DNA of 49,836 nt from an uncultured Spiribacter sp. (GCA_913056145.1 CAJXMI010000005.1:1-49836), one strand, 5' to 3'. Counted from the first letter of the stretch, positions 25,530 to 35,377 are shown. The notes: generated by a model from the sequence alone, not told the origin. Numbers and translations: made by a program.

Positions 25530-26168
25530 ATGATCGCCAAGATGCCTATCGCGCTCGCCCTCCTCCTGCTTGCGGCAACGACTGCCCATGCGCAGCTTGA
25601 AAACGCCGATCCCATGCGTGGCCAAGGCTCCGCTGCCGTGTGCGCTGCCTGCCATGGACAGGACGGCAACAGCATCGTCGGGGAGTATCCCAACCTTGCC
25701 GGTCAGCATGCCGATTACATTTTCGAGCACCTGCAGTATTACAAGTCCGGCGAGCGCCAGAACGCGATCATGCTGGGCCAGGCGGCCAATCTCGATGAGC
25801 AGACCATGGCCGATCTGGCGGTCTACTACGAAAGCCTGGAAGCCGAAATTGGTGAGACGCCCGAAGAGCTTGCCGCCACCGGCCGCAGCATCTACATGGG
25901 CGGGATTGCCGAAAAGGGCGTCCCGGCCTGCGTGAGCTGCCATGGCCCGGCGGGCATGGGCATCCCGAGCAGTGGCTATCCGCGTCTGAGCGGTCAGAAA
26001 GTGCAGTACACCATGGATCAGCTCATGCTGTATCGCTCGGGCGAACGCTCGGGTTATGGACAGGCTGCCGTGATGAACGAGATTGCCACCGAGCTCACCG
26101 ATGACGAAATCCAGGCGCTTGCCAGCTACGTCCGCGGGCTGTACGCACCGGATGTTGCAGCGGAATAA
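25530..26168 (+). CDS. Diheme cytochrome c4
   Basis: Periplasmic electron carrier with two class-I c-type heme domains: CAACH and CVSCH, each followed by a distal Met segment (NAIMLGQAA-like and AVMNEIA-like). A cleavable signal peptide (MPIALALLLLAATTAHA) begins the 212-residue protein. The start is the ATG after the promoter; an upstream in-frame ATG lies within the promoter spacer. It is followed by ccs1/ccsA, which mature c-type cytochromes, and dsbA: a functional cluster for periplasmic heme and thiol chemistry. Confidence 0.95.
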   Translation: MIAKMPIALALLLLAATTAHAQLENADPMRGQGSAAVCAACHGQDGNSIVGEYPNLAGQHADYIFEHLQYYKSGERQNAIMLGQAANLDEQTMADLAVYYESLEAEIGETPEELAATGRSIYMGGIAEKGVPACVSCHGPAGMGIPSSGYPRLSGQKVQYTMDQLMLYRSGERSGYGQAAVMNEIATELTDDEIQALASYVRGLYAPDVAAE

Positions 26169-26181
26169 CCGTTCCGCCCGG

Positions 26182-26343
26182 CTGACGGAAACACGGGCCC
26201 GGCGGGCGCTCAGCGCCTGCCGTCAGTCGGACCGATCGCTGTGGCGTTCTGCGCAGACGTCCACAACGATTGACCCGGGGCAAGAATTTCCCTGCGCCGC
26301 TGTGGTCAATTGATTAACCCAAACGGGTTAAGCTCAACCACAG
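26182..26343. other. Two intergenic hairpins before ccs1
   Basis: CTGACGG (26182-26188) pairs with CCGTCAG (26220-26226) around a GC-rich inner fold. Then CTGTGGT (26300) pairs with ACCACAG (26337), enclosing TTAACCC-AAAC-GGGTTAA (26314-26331). Neither has a T-run, so they are not typical terminators. The second lies 22 bases upstream of the ccs1 ATG and could be leader structure or an operator. Confidence 0.5.
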
Positions 26344-26364
26344 GCAACCGCGATACTCTCATTC

Positions 26365-28440
26365 ATGGGCCAGACCGCCGCCAGTATTACCGCCAGCCAG
26401 ACGCGACCTCGCGGGCACAAGCGCAAGGGGCTCCTCGAGATATGGCTTGAATTTCTGGGGTCGATGAACCTTGCCATCACGTTGCTGGTGATGGTCAGCA
26501 TCGCCTCGGTGATCGGTACCGTGCTGCCGCAGAACGAGCCCTACAACACCTACCTCATTCAGTTCGGACCGTTCTGGTTCGAGGTCTTCCGCGTGCTCAA
26601 TCTCTACGATGTGTACTCGGCCGGCTGGTTTTTGTTTGTGCTCGGTTTCATGATTCTGTCCACCGGTGTTTGCGTGGCCCGACACACGCCTGGGGTGTGG
26701 CGCGAAATAACCCGCTACCGCACCCATGTGCGCGAGAAATCACTGCTGGCACTGTCCCAGCACCGGCGCTGGCGCACGGCAGATGACCCCGAAGCCCTGC
26801 ATACGGTGGCCGAGGCGGCGCTGCAGGCGCATGGGTTTCGCACCCGCACCGACACCCGCGGCGACACCACGATCGTTGCCGGAATGAAAGGTGGAGCGAC
26901 GCGGGTGGGCTATGTGCTCACTCACGTGGCGGTTGTGGTGATTGCCGTCGGGGCGCTGGTGGACGGCAACATCAACCTCAAGATTCGCGAGATGATGGGT
27001 GACCTCCAGGTCGAGACGCGTGATCTGCCGGTCTCACAGGTCCCGGCGGCCAGCTGGATCGACGCCGAAAGCGGCGCCTTTCGCGGTAACGTCACAATCC
27101 CCGAGGGTGCCAACAGCGGCGTGACCTTTCTCCAGGTGCGTGACGGCTACGTTGTCCAGGAGCTGCCGTTCGAGATCTTTGTTGAAGACTTTCGCATCGA
27201 GCACTACCCCAACGGCATGCCGAGCAGCTATGAGAGCGACCTCGTATTGCACGACCCGCAGCTCGAGGAACCGATCCGCGAGACCATCTCCGTCAATCAC
27301 CCGCTGACCCATCGCGGGCATACCATTTATCAGGCCAGCTTCACCGATGGCGGAACGCGTTTGTATCTGACCGGCTATCCCCTGGACGGATCCGCCCAGA
27401 CAATGGCCATCGAAACGGCCGTTTTCGAGAACCTCCGCCTTCAGCTCGGTGGGATGCAGGCGACGATGGAGCTCGATGACTTCGAGCTGTTCAACATCAA
27501 CCCCGATACCCGATCCGTCGAGCGCACGGGCGCTCGCGATGAATTCCGCAACGTGGGACCGTCCTATAGCTATACGCTTCGGGACGAGGCCGGGCAGGGG
27601 CGTGAGTTTCACAATTACATGGCACCCGTCGAAATCGAAGATCGCTGGTACTTCCTCCACGGGACCCGCGCCAGCGCCGGTGATCCGTTCCGGTATCTGC
27701 ATATCCCGGCCGATGAGGACGTCTCGATGCAGACCTTCATGGCCTTCCACGATGCGCTTCATGACGGATCCCGGGTGGATCGCGCCGCTCGTCGTGCCGC
27801 GGATACGCTGCTCGCGCAGATGGGCGTGGCCAACCCCGACCTGGGGGCGCGAGTGGCCGGCACCGCGCATGACATGATTGGCACGCTCCTCGAGTCGGGC
27901 TTTGGCGTGGTCAATGCCCGGCTCGAGGAGCGGGTGGCGGGTTCCAATCGTCCCGAGATGCTGCTTGAGTTTTCCCAGGCAGTGCTGCAGCGCACGCTCT
28001 TTGAGGTCTACCGCGAGATCCTGGCAGAGCGCCAGGGCGCAGCCCTCTCCATGGTGCAGACGGATGCCGACCAGCGGGCTTTCTTTGAGGATGCGATGAA
28101 TGCCGTGTCCGCCGTGGCGGAGTACGGGGCGCCCATGATTTTTCGCCTCCGTCACTTTGAGCATCGGGAGGCCACCGGTCTCCAGATTACCCGGGCTCCG
28201 GGCAAGAATGTTGTATACGCCGGCTCGGCGCTCCTTACCATTGGTATCTTTCTGCTCTTCTACGTCTCGCAGCGACGAGTCTGGGCTATGGTTAAGCCGG
28301 GTGAGGACGGGCGTGGCGAGCTATTGATGGCGGGCGCCAATCAGCGTCGCCCCGAGCAGTTTGAGCAGGAATTCGAGGATCTGGCCGACGCCGTCGACCA
28401 GCAACTGGGAAGCGCGGGCGATACCGTCCGCCGCAGCTGA
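26365..28440 (+). CDS. Cytochrome c biogenesis protein ResB/Ccs1
   Basis: One half of the System II (Ccs) heme-lyase complex that attaches heme to apocytochromes c outside the inner membrane. 691 residues: N-terminal membrane segments (SMNLAITLLVMVSIASVIGTVLPQ, DVYSAGWFLFVLGFMILSTGVCV, and VGYVLTHVAVVVIAVGAL), a large periplasmic domain, and a final membrane helix near YAGSALLTIGIFLLFYVSQRR. LPQNEPYNTY is the usual signature after the first helix. The product partner ccsA starts 10 bases downstream. No decamer lies in it. Confidence 0.95.
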   Translation: MGQTAASITASQTRPRGHKRKGLLEIWLEFLGSMNLAITLLVMVSIASVIGTVLPQNEPYNTYLIQFGPFWFEVFRVLNLYDVYSAGWFLFVLGFMILSTGVCVARHTPGVWREITRYRTHVREKSLLALSQHRRWRTADDPEALHTVAEAALQAHGFRTRTDTRGDTTIVAGMKGGATRVGYVLTHVAVVVIAVGALVDGNINLKIREMMGDLQVETRDLPVSQVPAASWIDAESGAFRGNVTIPEGANSGVTFLQVRDGYVVQELPFEIFVEDFRIEHYPNGMPSSYESDLVLHDPQLEEPIRETISVNHPLTHRGHTIYQASFTDGGTRLYLTGYPLDGSAQTMAIETAVFENLRLQLGGMQATMELDDFELFNINPDTRSVERTGARDEFRNVGPSYSYTLRDEAGQGREFHNYMAPVEIEDRWYFLHGTRASAGDPFRYLHIPADEDVSMQTFMAFHDALHDGSRVDRAARRAADTLLAQMGVANPDLGARVAGTAHDMIGTLLESGFGVVNARLEERVAGSNRPEMLLEFSQAVLQRTLFEVYREILAERQGAALSMVQTDADQRAFFEDAMNAVSAVAEYGAPMIFRLRHFEHREATGLQITRAPGKNVVYAGSALLTIGIFLLFYVSQRRVWAMVKPGEDGRGELLMAGANQRRPEQFEQEFEDLADAVDQQLGSAGDTVRRS

Positions 28441-28450
28441 GGATCAGGAA

Positions 28451-29617
28451 ATGGTTGCCTCTCGTGAAGACATGATTCGCTCCATGCGTCGGCCGTCGCT
28501 GCTGCAGCGGCTGACAACCGGCGACTGGGTCTGGGCCGCTCTGGTCGTGCTGGCCACTGCGGCGACCTATTGGGTGCTGTGGGAGGCGATGAACGTCTAC
28601 GAAGTCGTGATCACGGCCTTCACGGCGGGCTTCATGATCGGCATCGGTTGGCACTGGCCGGGCGCCAAGCTCTACATGGGCCTGGTCTGTGCGGCGAGTC
28701 TGCTCGCCATTTCGCGCTATCCCGAGCTGGCATCGGCGCAGAGCGACTTTTTCCTCAAGTATCTGCTCTCCAGCCAGTCCGCCATCATGTGGATGAGCGC
28801 GCTGTTCCCGGCGGCGACTGTCGTTTATGGCGCGGCGCTGTTCACCGGGAATGACTTCACCGCCCGCGTCGCATCCCGGCTGACCTGGATTGCCGCGGGG
28901 GCGGGGCTTGTCGGCCTGCTGGTGCGCTGGCACGAGACCCATCTGTACGAAGGCGGCATTGGGTACATCCCGGTCAGCAACCTGTACGAGGTCTTTGTGC
29001 TTTTCGCGGTGATTACCGCGCTGATTTACCTCTATTACGAGGCAGCCTACCGTGCGCGCTCGATGGGCTTTTTTGTGCTGCTGGTCATCTCGGCCTCGAT
29101 CGGTTTCCTGCTCTGGTACCACTTTGACCGCCAGGCCTATCAGATCGAGCCCCTGGTGCCGGCGCTGAACAGCTACTGGATGAAGATCCATGTGCCAACC
29201 AACTTCATCGGCTATGGCTGCTTTGCCATTGCTGCAATGCTGGGCGTGGCCTACCTGATCCGCGACCGGGTTCCGGATGCAAGCCCCTGGGCGGCGAGGC
29301 TGCCCACGCTCAAGCAAATCGATGATGTCAGCTATCGGGCAATCGCGCTCGGCTTTGCCTTCTTTACGGTTGCGACGATCCTGGGAGCCCTCTGGGCGGC
29401 CGAGGCCTGGGGCGCGTACTGGTCGTGGGATCCCAAGGAGAGCTGGGCGCTCATCGTCTGGCTCAACTACGCGGGCTGGTTGCATCTGCGCTACACGAAG
29501 GGGCTTCGCGGGCGGTTTATGGCCTGGTGGGCCATCATCGGGCTGTTCGTCACCACGTTTGCCTTCCTGGGTGTGAACATGTTCCTCTCAGGCCTGCATT
29601 CCTATGGTGAACTATAG
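28451..29617 (+). CDS. ccsA: Cytochrome c biogenesis protein CcsA/CcsB (heme handling)
   Basis: Polytopic partner of Ccs1 that carries heme across the membrane. It shows the tryptophan-rich WWD heme motif (WGAYWSWDPKESWALIVWLNYAGWLH) and conserved membrane histidines in RWHETHLY, KIHVPTNFIGYG and the C-terminal GLHSYGEL. 388 residues with about eight membrane segments. The ATG has GAGGATCAGGAA upstream. Together with ccs1 this indicates System II cytochrome maturation rather than CcmABCDEFGH. Confidence 0.95.
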   Translation: MVASREDMIRSMRRPSLLQRLTTGDWVWAALVVLATAATYWVLWEAMNVYEVVITAFTAGFMIGIGWHWPGAKLYMGLVCAASLLAISRYPELASAQSDFFLKYLLSSQSAIMWMSALFPAATVVYGAALFTGNDFTARVASRLTWIAAGAGLVGLLVRWHETHLYEGGIGYIPVSNLYEVFVLFAVITALIYLYYEAAYRARSMGFFVLLVISASIGFLLWYHFDRQAYQIEPLVPALNSYWMKIHVPTNFIGYGCFAIAAMLGVAYLIRDRVPDASPWAARLPTLKQIDDVSYRAIALGFAFFTVATILGALWAAEAWGAYWSWDPKESWALIVWLNYAGWLHLRYTKGLRGRFMAWWAIIGLFVTTFAFLGVNMFLSGLHSYGEL

Positions 29618-29740
29618 GGCGTCGCGCCGCTCCTTGACCTGCCTGGCCAGAGCGGGTGGCCGGGCGCGGTGCGGGCATGAGGCCTTCGGCGATCCTGTGA
29701 CGAACGCCGCAACGTTGAGCGAATGACTGGAGACCAAACA

Positions 29741-30370
29741 ATGATGCGTCCCATGTGGATAGCGCGCTTGCTGATCACCGCCCTTGCCGTGCTGGCTGGA
29801 ACAACGGCATTTGCTCAGGATCAGGCCTATCGTGTGCTCGAGACCCCGCAGGCAACCAGCGGCGAGGGTGTCGAGGTGCGCGAGTTCTTTTCTTATGGCT
29901 GTCCACACTGTCATGACTTCGAGCCGAGGCTTGCGCAGTGGACCGACGTCATGGGGGATCGCGTCACCGTGATCCATACGCCGGTTACCTTTGGCCGCGA
30001 TAGCTGGGAGCTGCTTGCCCGCGCGTACTATGCAGCGGAGGCCCTTGGCATTCTCGACAATACGCATCAGGCGCTTTTCGAGGCCATCCACATTGACGGC
30101 CGCCAGTTCCAGGAGCGCAGCGATATCTCGGCTTTTTACGCCAGTGTCGCCGATGTCTCGGAAGCCGACGTAATGGACGCTCTGGGCGCTTTTTCGGTGG
30201 AGGCCAGCCTGAGTCGGGCCGAGCGCCTGGTGAGCGCCTTCGGCGTTCCGGGTACGCCGGCGCTGGGTATTGACGGACGTTATCTGATCGACGTGCGCGC
30301 CGCCGGCGGTCAGACCGGGATGCTGGACGTAGCCGAGTCGCTGGTTGCCGAGGAAGCGGCGACTCGCTAG
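29741..30370 (+). CDS. dsbA: Thiol:disulfide oxidoreductase DsbA
   Basis: Periplasmic protein that introduces disulfide bonds. Signal peptide (LLITALAVLAGTTAFA), thioredoxin fold with active site CPHC in FFSYGCPHCHDF, and the cis-Pro loop GVPGTPAL. 209 residues. The ATG was chosen for GGAG 10 bases upstream; an ATG 18 bases earlier is too close to that site. Location after ccsA links it to cytochrome c maturation and periplasmic thiol control. The CTGTCCACA inside the CPHC codons resembles the decamer only by coincidence. Confidence 0.96.
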   Translation: MMRPMWIARLLITALAVLAGTTAFAQDQAYRVLETPQATSGEGVEVREFFSYGCPHCHDFEPRLAQWTDVMGDRVTVIHTPVTFGRDSWELLARAYYAAEALGILDNTHQALFEAIHIDGRQFQERSDISAFYASVADVSEADVMDALGAFSVEASLSRAERLVSAFGVPGTPALGIDGRYLIDVRAAGGQTGMLDVAESLVAEEAATR

Positions 30371-30376
30371 CCCGGC

Positions 30377-31267
30377 ATGAATGAGCGGCTAGCGACCAAT
30401 GCCGCTTGTGCTGCACCTGCGGATGCAGGGCGTGCGGATCGCTACGGTGGATTGCGCAGCCAGACGATTGCGGGTGCCTCGGCGCCGTTGCCCCCAACGC
30501 TGAGGCTGATGAGCTTCAACATCCAGGTTGGTATCGAGACCCGCTACTACCACCAGTACTTCACCCGTGGATGGCGTCATCTCCTGCCGGATACGGCACG
30601 GCTGCCCAACCTGAGACGGATTGCCGGGCTGATCAGCGAGTTTGATCTGGTGGGGCTGCAGGAGCTGGATGCCGGCAGTCTGCGCAGCGGCTTTGTGGAT
30701 CAAACCCAATTCCTGGCCGAGCAGGCCGCCTTCCCGCACCGATACCAGCAGACCAACCGGCCGCTCGGGCGGTTTGCGCAACACAGCAACGGCATCCTGA
30801 GTCGTCTCATCGCGCGTGAGGTGAGTGAGCACCGGCTGCCGGGGCGCGTGCCCGGGCGGGGGGCATTGCTGGCCCGGTTTGGCCGGCCGGAGGCAGAACT
30901 GGTTGTTGTTTTGCTGCATCTGGCACTGAGTCAGCGGGCACGCCTGTCACAGCTCGCTTACGTGGCCGAGCAGATCGGCGACAGTCCGCACGTCATCGTC
31001 ATGGGTGATCTCAACTGCCATTCCCGCAGTCCGGAGTTGGCCTATCTGTGCGCCGAAACCGGCTTGCGCGAGCCCCTGCACGATCTGCCCACCTACCCAA
31101 GCTGGCGGCCCCAGCGCAACATCGATCACATTCTGGTATCGCCCAGTCTCACCGTTGAGTCGGCTGAGGTCCTGGATGTGCCATTGTCCGATCACCTGCC
31201 GATGACCATGTCGGTTGGTTTGCCGGCGGTGTTGCAGGCCCCGGGGCGCGATACACCGCTATCCTGA
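30377..31267 (+). CDS. Endonuclease/exonuclease/phosphatase (EEP) family protein
   Basis: A 296-residue metal-dependent phosphoesterase-fold protein. Motifs: LMSFNIQVG, GLQELDAG (metal-binding Glu), VMGDLNCHSRS (Asp/Asn), NIDHILVS and PLSDHLPMTM (catalytic Asp-His). No signal peptide is seen, so it may be cytoplasmic. The substrate is not determined. It follows dsbA by 6 bases and is likely co-transcribed, as in related genomes (family knowledge). Confidence 0.9.
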   Translation: MNERLATNAACAAPADAGRADRYGGLRSQTIAGASAPLPPTLRLMSFNIQVGIETRYYHQYFTRGWRHLLPDTARLPNLRRIAGLISEFDLVGLQELDAGSLRSGFVDQTQFLAEQAAFPHRYQQTNRPLGRFAQHSNGILSRLIAREVSEHRLPGRVPGRGALLARFGRPEAELVVVLLHLALSQRARLSQLAYVAEQIGDSPHVIVMGDLNCHSRSPELAYLCAETGLREPLHDLPTYPSWRPQRNIDHILVSPSLTVESAEVLDVPLSDHLPMTMSVGLPAVLQAPGRDTPLS

Positions 31268-31317
31268 TCGCCTGAGTGATGGGCCCCGGGTTTCTGCTCG
31301 CGTTGTGGTCGGTGAGC

Positions 31318-31977
31318 TCAGCCGGTTTGCGCACTGTCCTCGCCGCTGACAACGAGCGTCTCCAGCCGCGACCAGATCGTATTGAGGATGATGGGCTGGG
31401 CCGCCTCGTTTGGGTGGATGCCATCGGCCTGCATGAGCTCGCGGTTTTCGGCAACACCCTCGAGCAGCCGCGGAATCAGGGCAACGCCGGTCGCATTCGC
31501 CACTTCTTCGTAGACACCAAGGAACCGTTCGATGAATGCGCTGCCATAATTGGAGGGCAGCCGCACGCCCGCTAAGAGGATTTTTGCGTCCGCCTGTCGG
31601 GCCTGGGTGATCATCGCGGTAAGATTGTCCCGGAAAGCCGCTAGCGAGATGCCACGCAGGCCGTCGTTGCCGCCAAGGGCGATGACGACGACATCGGGGT
31701 CGTGGGTGTCCAGTGCCGCGGGCAGCCGGGCTCGAGCACCCGCCGTCGTCTCACCGCTGATGGCGGCATTGACCACTACGGCATCTTCGCCGAGGCGTTC
31801 GCGAAGCAGTGCCACCCAGCCCGCTTCGGTGGGCATGTTGTAGGCCGCTGAGAGGCTGTCGCCCAGGATCAGAATGCGCGGCCCGGCGGCGGCGGCCGGA
31901 TCCGGGGTTGCCACCAGAGTAATGCCGGCCACGACCAGCATCACAACCATAAAAGCCGACAGGAGTCGATTGCGCAT
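31318..31977 (-). CDS. tesA: Periplasmic lysophospholipase/arylesterase TesA
   Basis: SGNH-hydrolase acting on acyl-CoA, lysophospholipid and aryl esters in the periplasm. It has a signal peptide (LLSAFMVVMLVVAGITLVATPDPAAA) and catalytic blocks I ILGDSLSAAYN, III GGND and V DGIHPN, with Ser, Asp and His. 219 residues. It lies divergent to ybbA-ybbP exactly as in E. coli. The chosen ATG overlaps the ybbA ATG on the other strand (sequence CATG), so the two start codons share bases; downstream ATGs are possible. Confidence 0.92.
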   Translation of the reverse strand: MRNRLLSAFMVVMLVVAGITLVATPDPAAAAGPRILILGDSLSAAYNMPTEAGWVALLRERLGEDAVVVNAAISGETTAGARARLPAALDTHDPDVVVIALGGNDGLRGISLAAFRDNLTAMITQARQADAKILLAGVRLPSNYGSAFIERFLGVYEEVANATGVALIPRLLEGVAENRELMQADGIHPNEAAQPIILNTIWSRLETLVVSGEDSAQTG

Positions 31978-32719
31978 GCCAGTTGAAACGGGGTTAGAAG
32001 CAGGGACAGCCGCAAAATCCGACAAGGGATCATCCTCCAGCGTTGCGCCAATTCTCGAGGCCCGCGGGCTTGCTATGCGCTTTGATGCCCCCGAGGGCCG
32101 AATCAGTCTGTTCGAAAGCCTTGATCTTAGCATCGACGCCGGTGACTCCCTCGCGATCCTGGGCACCTCGGGGTCGGGCAAGTCCACCCTGCTTGGCCTG
32201 CTCGCCGGGCTGGACCTGCCGAGCGCTGGCACCGTGGTACTGGACAGGCACGATCTCACGAAGCTCGACGAGGATGAACGTGCAGTTCTGCGCTCCGGGC
32301 GCGTCGGCTTTGTCTTTCAGGCCTTCCACCTGCTGCCCGGGCTGACTGCCCTCGAAAACGTCATGCTCCCTGCCGAGCTGGTAGTGGACAGGCACGCACG
32401 TCAGCGAGCGCGCGATGCGCTCGCCCGGGTGGGCTTGGCTGATCGGCTGGCACATTATCCGGCGCAGTTGTCTGGCGGCGAGCAGCAGCGGGTGGCGCTG
32501 GCGCGGGCGTTCATCACACAGCCTGGCATCCTCTTCGCCGATGAGCCCACCGGCAACCTGGATCATCGCACCGGCGCCCAGATTATTGATCTTTTGTTTG
32601 AACTGAATCGGGATCACGGCACCACTCTGGTGCTGGTCACTCATGACCAGGCCGTGGCTGAGCGTTGTCACCATGTCCGCTATCTGCGGGACGGCCGGCT
32701 TTTCGAGGCAGCGGCCTGA
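31976..32719 (+). CDS. ybbA: ABC transporter ATPase YbbA
   Basis: LolD/MacB-type ATPase working with the permease YbbP. Walker [10 protein letters not shown], signature LSGGEQQR, Walker B GILFADEP, and H-loop LVTHDQAV. 247 residues. AGGAG at 31960 supports the ATG, and that ribosome site lies within the tesA coding start. Two decamers encode [15 protein letters not shown] (32241) and [14 protein letters not shown] (32387); both fall at positions where homologues have variable turns, without clear length change. Stop and ybbP start overlap as TGATG. Confidence 0.94.
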   Translation: MPVETGLEAGTAAKSDKGSSSSVAPILEARGLAMRFDAPEGRISLFESLDLSIDAGDSLAILGTSGSGKSTLLGLLAGLDLPSAGTVVLDRHDLTKLDEDERAVLRSGRVGFVFQAFHLLPGLTALENVMLPAELVVDRHARQRARDALARVGLADRLAHYPAQLSGGEQQRVALARAFITQPGILFADEPTGNLDHRTGAQIIDLLFELNRDHGTTLVLVTHDQAVAERCHHVRYLRDGRLFEAAA

Positions 32720-35193
32720 TGCTGGCCCTCCGGCTGCTGTATCGGGACTGGCGGGGTGGCGAGCTGCGGCTGCTCGCGCTTGCGGTCGTTGTCGCCGTCG
32801 CTGCCGTGACCGGCGTTGCCTGGTTGGCCGATCGCGTCGCGGCCGGGACGGAGGCACGCGCGGCCGACCTTCTGGCGGCCGATCGTGCCGTTGAATATCC
32901 CCAGCCGATCCCCGATGAATGGCAGCAACGGGCTCAGGCCGCCGGCCTCAATACCGCTCTGACGGCCACTTTCCCGACCGTTGTGCTCGCGGGTGATCAA
33001 AACCGCCTGGTATCTGCCAAGGCGGTTGATGACGGCTACCCTTTGCGCGGTGAACTGAGGATTCAGCCCGATATCGGTGCTGCCGAGAACCGTGCCGAGG
33101 GCATTCCCGAACCGGGGACCGCCTGGCTCGAGTCGCGGCTGCTTGGGCTCCTGGGTCTTGGAGTGGGCGACACGCTGGAAATTGGTGCGATGACGCTCGA
33201 GGTGGCCGCCGTTCTGAGTTTTGAGCCCGATCGGGGGCAGGGCTTTGGCAGCTTGGCGCCACGGCTCATGTTCAACCATGCCGATCTCGAGGCTACCGAG
33301 CTGCTGGGCCCTGGCAGCCGGGTCCGGCACAAACTGCTCCTCGCCGGTGAGCTGGCGACAGCCATCCGGTTCACCGACGCCCTTGCGGCTGAGCATGGCA
33401 ATGCTGTCGAAATCGAATCCCCTGGCGAGCAGGGGCGCGGCGCTGCCGAAGTCATCGACCAGGCGAAGCGCTTCCTCGGACTCGCCGCCCTTCTTACCGT
33501 AATCGTGGCCGGCGTGGCCGTGCTGTTGACGGTGCGCCACTATGCCGAGCGGCAGATCACCGGCGTCGCGGTGATGCGGGCGATGGGCGCAACGCGGCGT
33601 CAGGTCATGGGGCTTTTCATCGGCAAGCTGCTGTGGCTGGGGCTTTTCGCCGGAGCCGCGGGCGCGGCGCTTGGATACGCTCTGCACGTGGCTATGCTGG
33701 CGCTGATTGCCGAGCTGCTTGGCACTGAGCTGCCGCCGGCGGGCTGGCAACCGCTGCTCACTGGATGGCTAACGGCAGGCGCGGCGTTGCTTGGCTTTGC
33801 CCTGCCCACACTGTCGCGACTGCGGGATGCGCCGCCGATGCGCGTCCTGCGTCAGGATCTTGGTAGCCATCTGCTGCGCGCGGGCGCCCCCCTGTTGGTA
33901 GCGGCCGCGGTGATTTTTGGTCTGATGGCGCTGCAGGCGGGCGACCTCCTGGTAACGCTTAGCGTGTTCGGCGCGGTGGTCAGCACGCTCGCTGTGCTGA
34001 CAGCAGTCGCGGCCGGCGTTGTCTACGGCGCCCGTGCCTGGTCACGACGTAGTGGACAGGCACGTCTTCTTTGGCTCACCGGGTTTACCCGTCGCCCGCT
34101 CACTGCGGTGATTCAGATTGTGGCGGTTGGCGTGGGGCTCATGAGCCTGTTTTTGCTTGCTGTGGTCCGAAACGACCTGCTGAGCGCCTGGCAGGCCGAA
34201 ATCCCACCCGACGCGCCGAACCAGTTCTTGATCAATATTCAGTCGGACGAGGTCGATGGCGTCAGGCAAATGCTGACCGACGCCGGCATCGAGACCCGTT
34301 TCTATCCCATGGTGCGAGCGCGGATGACCGAGCTCAACGGCGCGCCGGTGAGTGCTGAAGACTACGACAGCCCTCAGGCCCGCCGCCTTGCACGACGCGA
34401 ATTCAACCTCTCGTGGACAGGCACGTTGCAGTCGGATAACGACATTGTTGCCGGTGACTGGTGGGGCGATGCCGATTCCCCGCCCCCGCAGCTTTCGGTG
34501 GAGACGGAGTTTGCCGAAGAGATTGGAGTGGATCTGGGCGACCGGCTGACCTTCGGCGCCGGCGGCCGCAGTGTCACGGCGGAGGTTACCAGCTTGCGTG
34601 AGGTGCGCTGGGAGAGTTTCAACGTCAACTTCTTTGTCCTCGCCTCGCCCGGCACCCTCGATCAACTGCCCCGCACCTGGCTCACGAGCTTTCATCTTCC
34701 GGTAGTGGACAGCCACGTATTGAACGATGTCATTCGCAGTTATCCGAGCGTTACGCCCATCGATGTGACCAGCGTGCTGCGAATCGTCCGCACGATCATC
34801 GACCAGGGATCGTCGGTGGTGGAGCTGATGGCGCTGCTCACTCTGGCGGCGGGAGTGCTGGTGCTGCTGGCTGCCTTGCAGATCACGGGGGAGGAGCGAC
34901 GTTTTGAGAGTGCTCTGCTGCGCGCGCTTGGAGCCCGCGGTTCGCGGATACGCGCAATGGCTCGACTGGAGTTCTGGTTGGTGGGTGCGATTGCCGGCGG
35001 ACTGGCCGGGCTGGCCGCGACGGGCGCGGGTGTTGTCATCGCCGAGGTGCTGTTCAACCTGGATTATCCGTTCCGTCCCGTCACGCTCGTCATCGGGGCC
35101 CTTGTTGGTCTGGTCACCGTGTGGTTGGCCGGCGCGCTGGGCGCGCGACGCTACTACCGCGCCTCACCCATGCGGCTACTCAGGGAGGGTTGA
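32719..35193 (+). CDS. ybbP: FtsX-family ABC permease YbbP
   Basis: Large inner-membrane permease of 824 residues with FtsX/MacB-like domains: membrane segments near residues 17-37, 255-275 (LAALLTVIVAGVAVLLTV), 310-330, 390-450 and a C-terminal FtsX block (ELMALLTLAAGVLVLLAALQ, GAIAGGLAGLAATGAGVVIAEVL). Large periplasmic loops lie between. Substrate unknown; location suggests an envelope lipid or thioester-linked role beside TesA (inference). Decamers at 34053 (RSGQARLL) and 34414 (SWTGTLQ) and a variant at 34706 (VVDSHVL) are in-frame. The start overlaps the ybbA stop. Confidence 0.92.
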   Translation: MLALRLLYRDWRGGELRLLALAVVVAVAAVTGVAWLADRVAAGTEARAADLLAADRAVEYPQPIPDEWQQRAQAAGLNTALTATFPTVVLAGDQNRLVSAKAVDDGYPLRGELRIQPDIGAAENRAEGIPEPGTAWLESRLLGLLGLGVGDTLEIGAMTLEVAAVLSFEPDRGQGFGSLAPRLMFNHADLEATELLGPGSRVRHKLLLAGELATAIRFTDALAAEHGNAVEIESPGEQGRGAAEVIDQAKRFLGLAALLTVIVAGVAVLLTVRHYAERQITGVAVMRAMGATRRQVMGLFIGKLLWLGLFAGAAGAALGYALHVAMLALIAELLGTELPPAGWQPLLTGWLTAGAALLGFALPTLSRLRDAPPMRVLRQDLGSHLLRAGAPLLVAAAVIFGLMALQAGDLLVTLSVFGAVVSTLAVLTAVAAGVVYGARAWSRRSGQARLLWLTGFTRRPLTAVIQIVAVGVGLMSLFLLAVVRNDLLSAWQAEIPPDAPNQFLINIQSDEVDGVRQMLTDAGIETRFYPMVRARMTELNGAPVSAEDYDSPQARRLARREFNLSWTGTLQSDNDIVAGDWWGDADSPPPQLSVETEFAEEIGVDLGDRLTFGAGGRSVTAEVTSLREVRWESFNVNFFVLASPGTLDQLPRTWLTSFHLPVVDSHVLNDVIRSYPSVTPIDVTSVLRIVRTIIDQGSSVVELMALLTLAAGVLVLLAALQITGEERRFESALLRALGARGSRIRAMARLEFWLVGAIAGGLAGLAATGAGVVIAEVLFNLDYPFRPVTLVIGALVGLVTVWLAGALGARRYYRASPMRLLREG

Positions 35194-35330
35194 GCAGCCA
35201 GGGCGATCCGCCCCAAAGCAGCGCGAAACGCGCCAAGGCATCAGCAAACCGGAACCCGCTACCGCTTGCCATGGCCCAATAACGTGGATGGATGACTAAG
35301 CCGGCACGGCCGCATCCGCCCCGCGAGGTT

Positions 35331-35344
35331 GTGGACAGGCACGC
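35331..35344 (+). repeat. Decamer copy upstream of phaC
   Basis: GTGGACAGGCACGC in the 184-base gap after ybbP, 34 bases before the phaC start. The flanking CAAACCGGCAAGCGG and AGCAAACCGG stretches repeat loosely; no clear promoter was recognised. Confidence 0.9.
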
Positions 35345-35377
35345 AGCAAACCGGCAAGCGGCAAACCAGGAGCTGAT

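Noticed and set aside
26050-26066. ATGGACAGGCTG in cytochrome c4 as a decamer
   Set aside because: Mismatch at the last positions and it encodes a conserved GYGQA stretch.
29895-29912. CTGTCCACA in dsbA as a decamer copy
   Set aside because: It falls on the codons of the invariant CPHC active site and lacks the full core; coincidence is enough.
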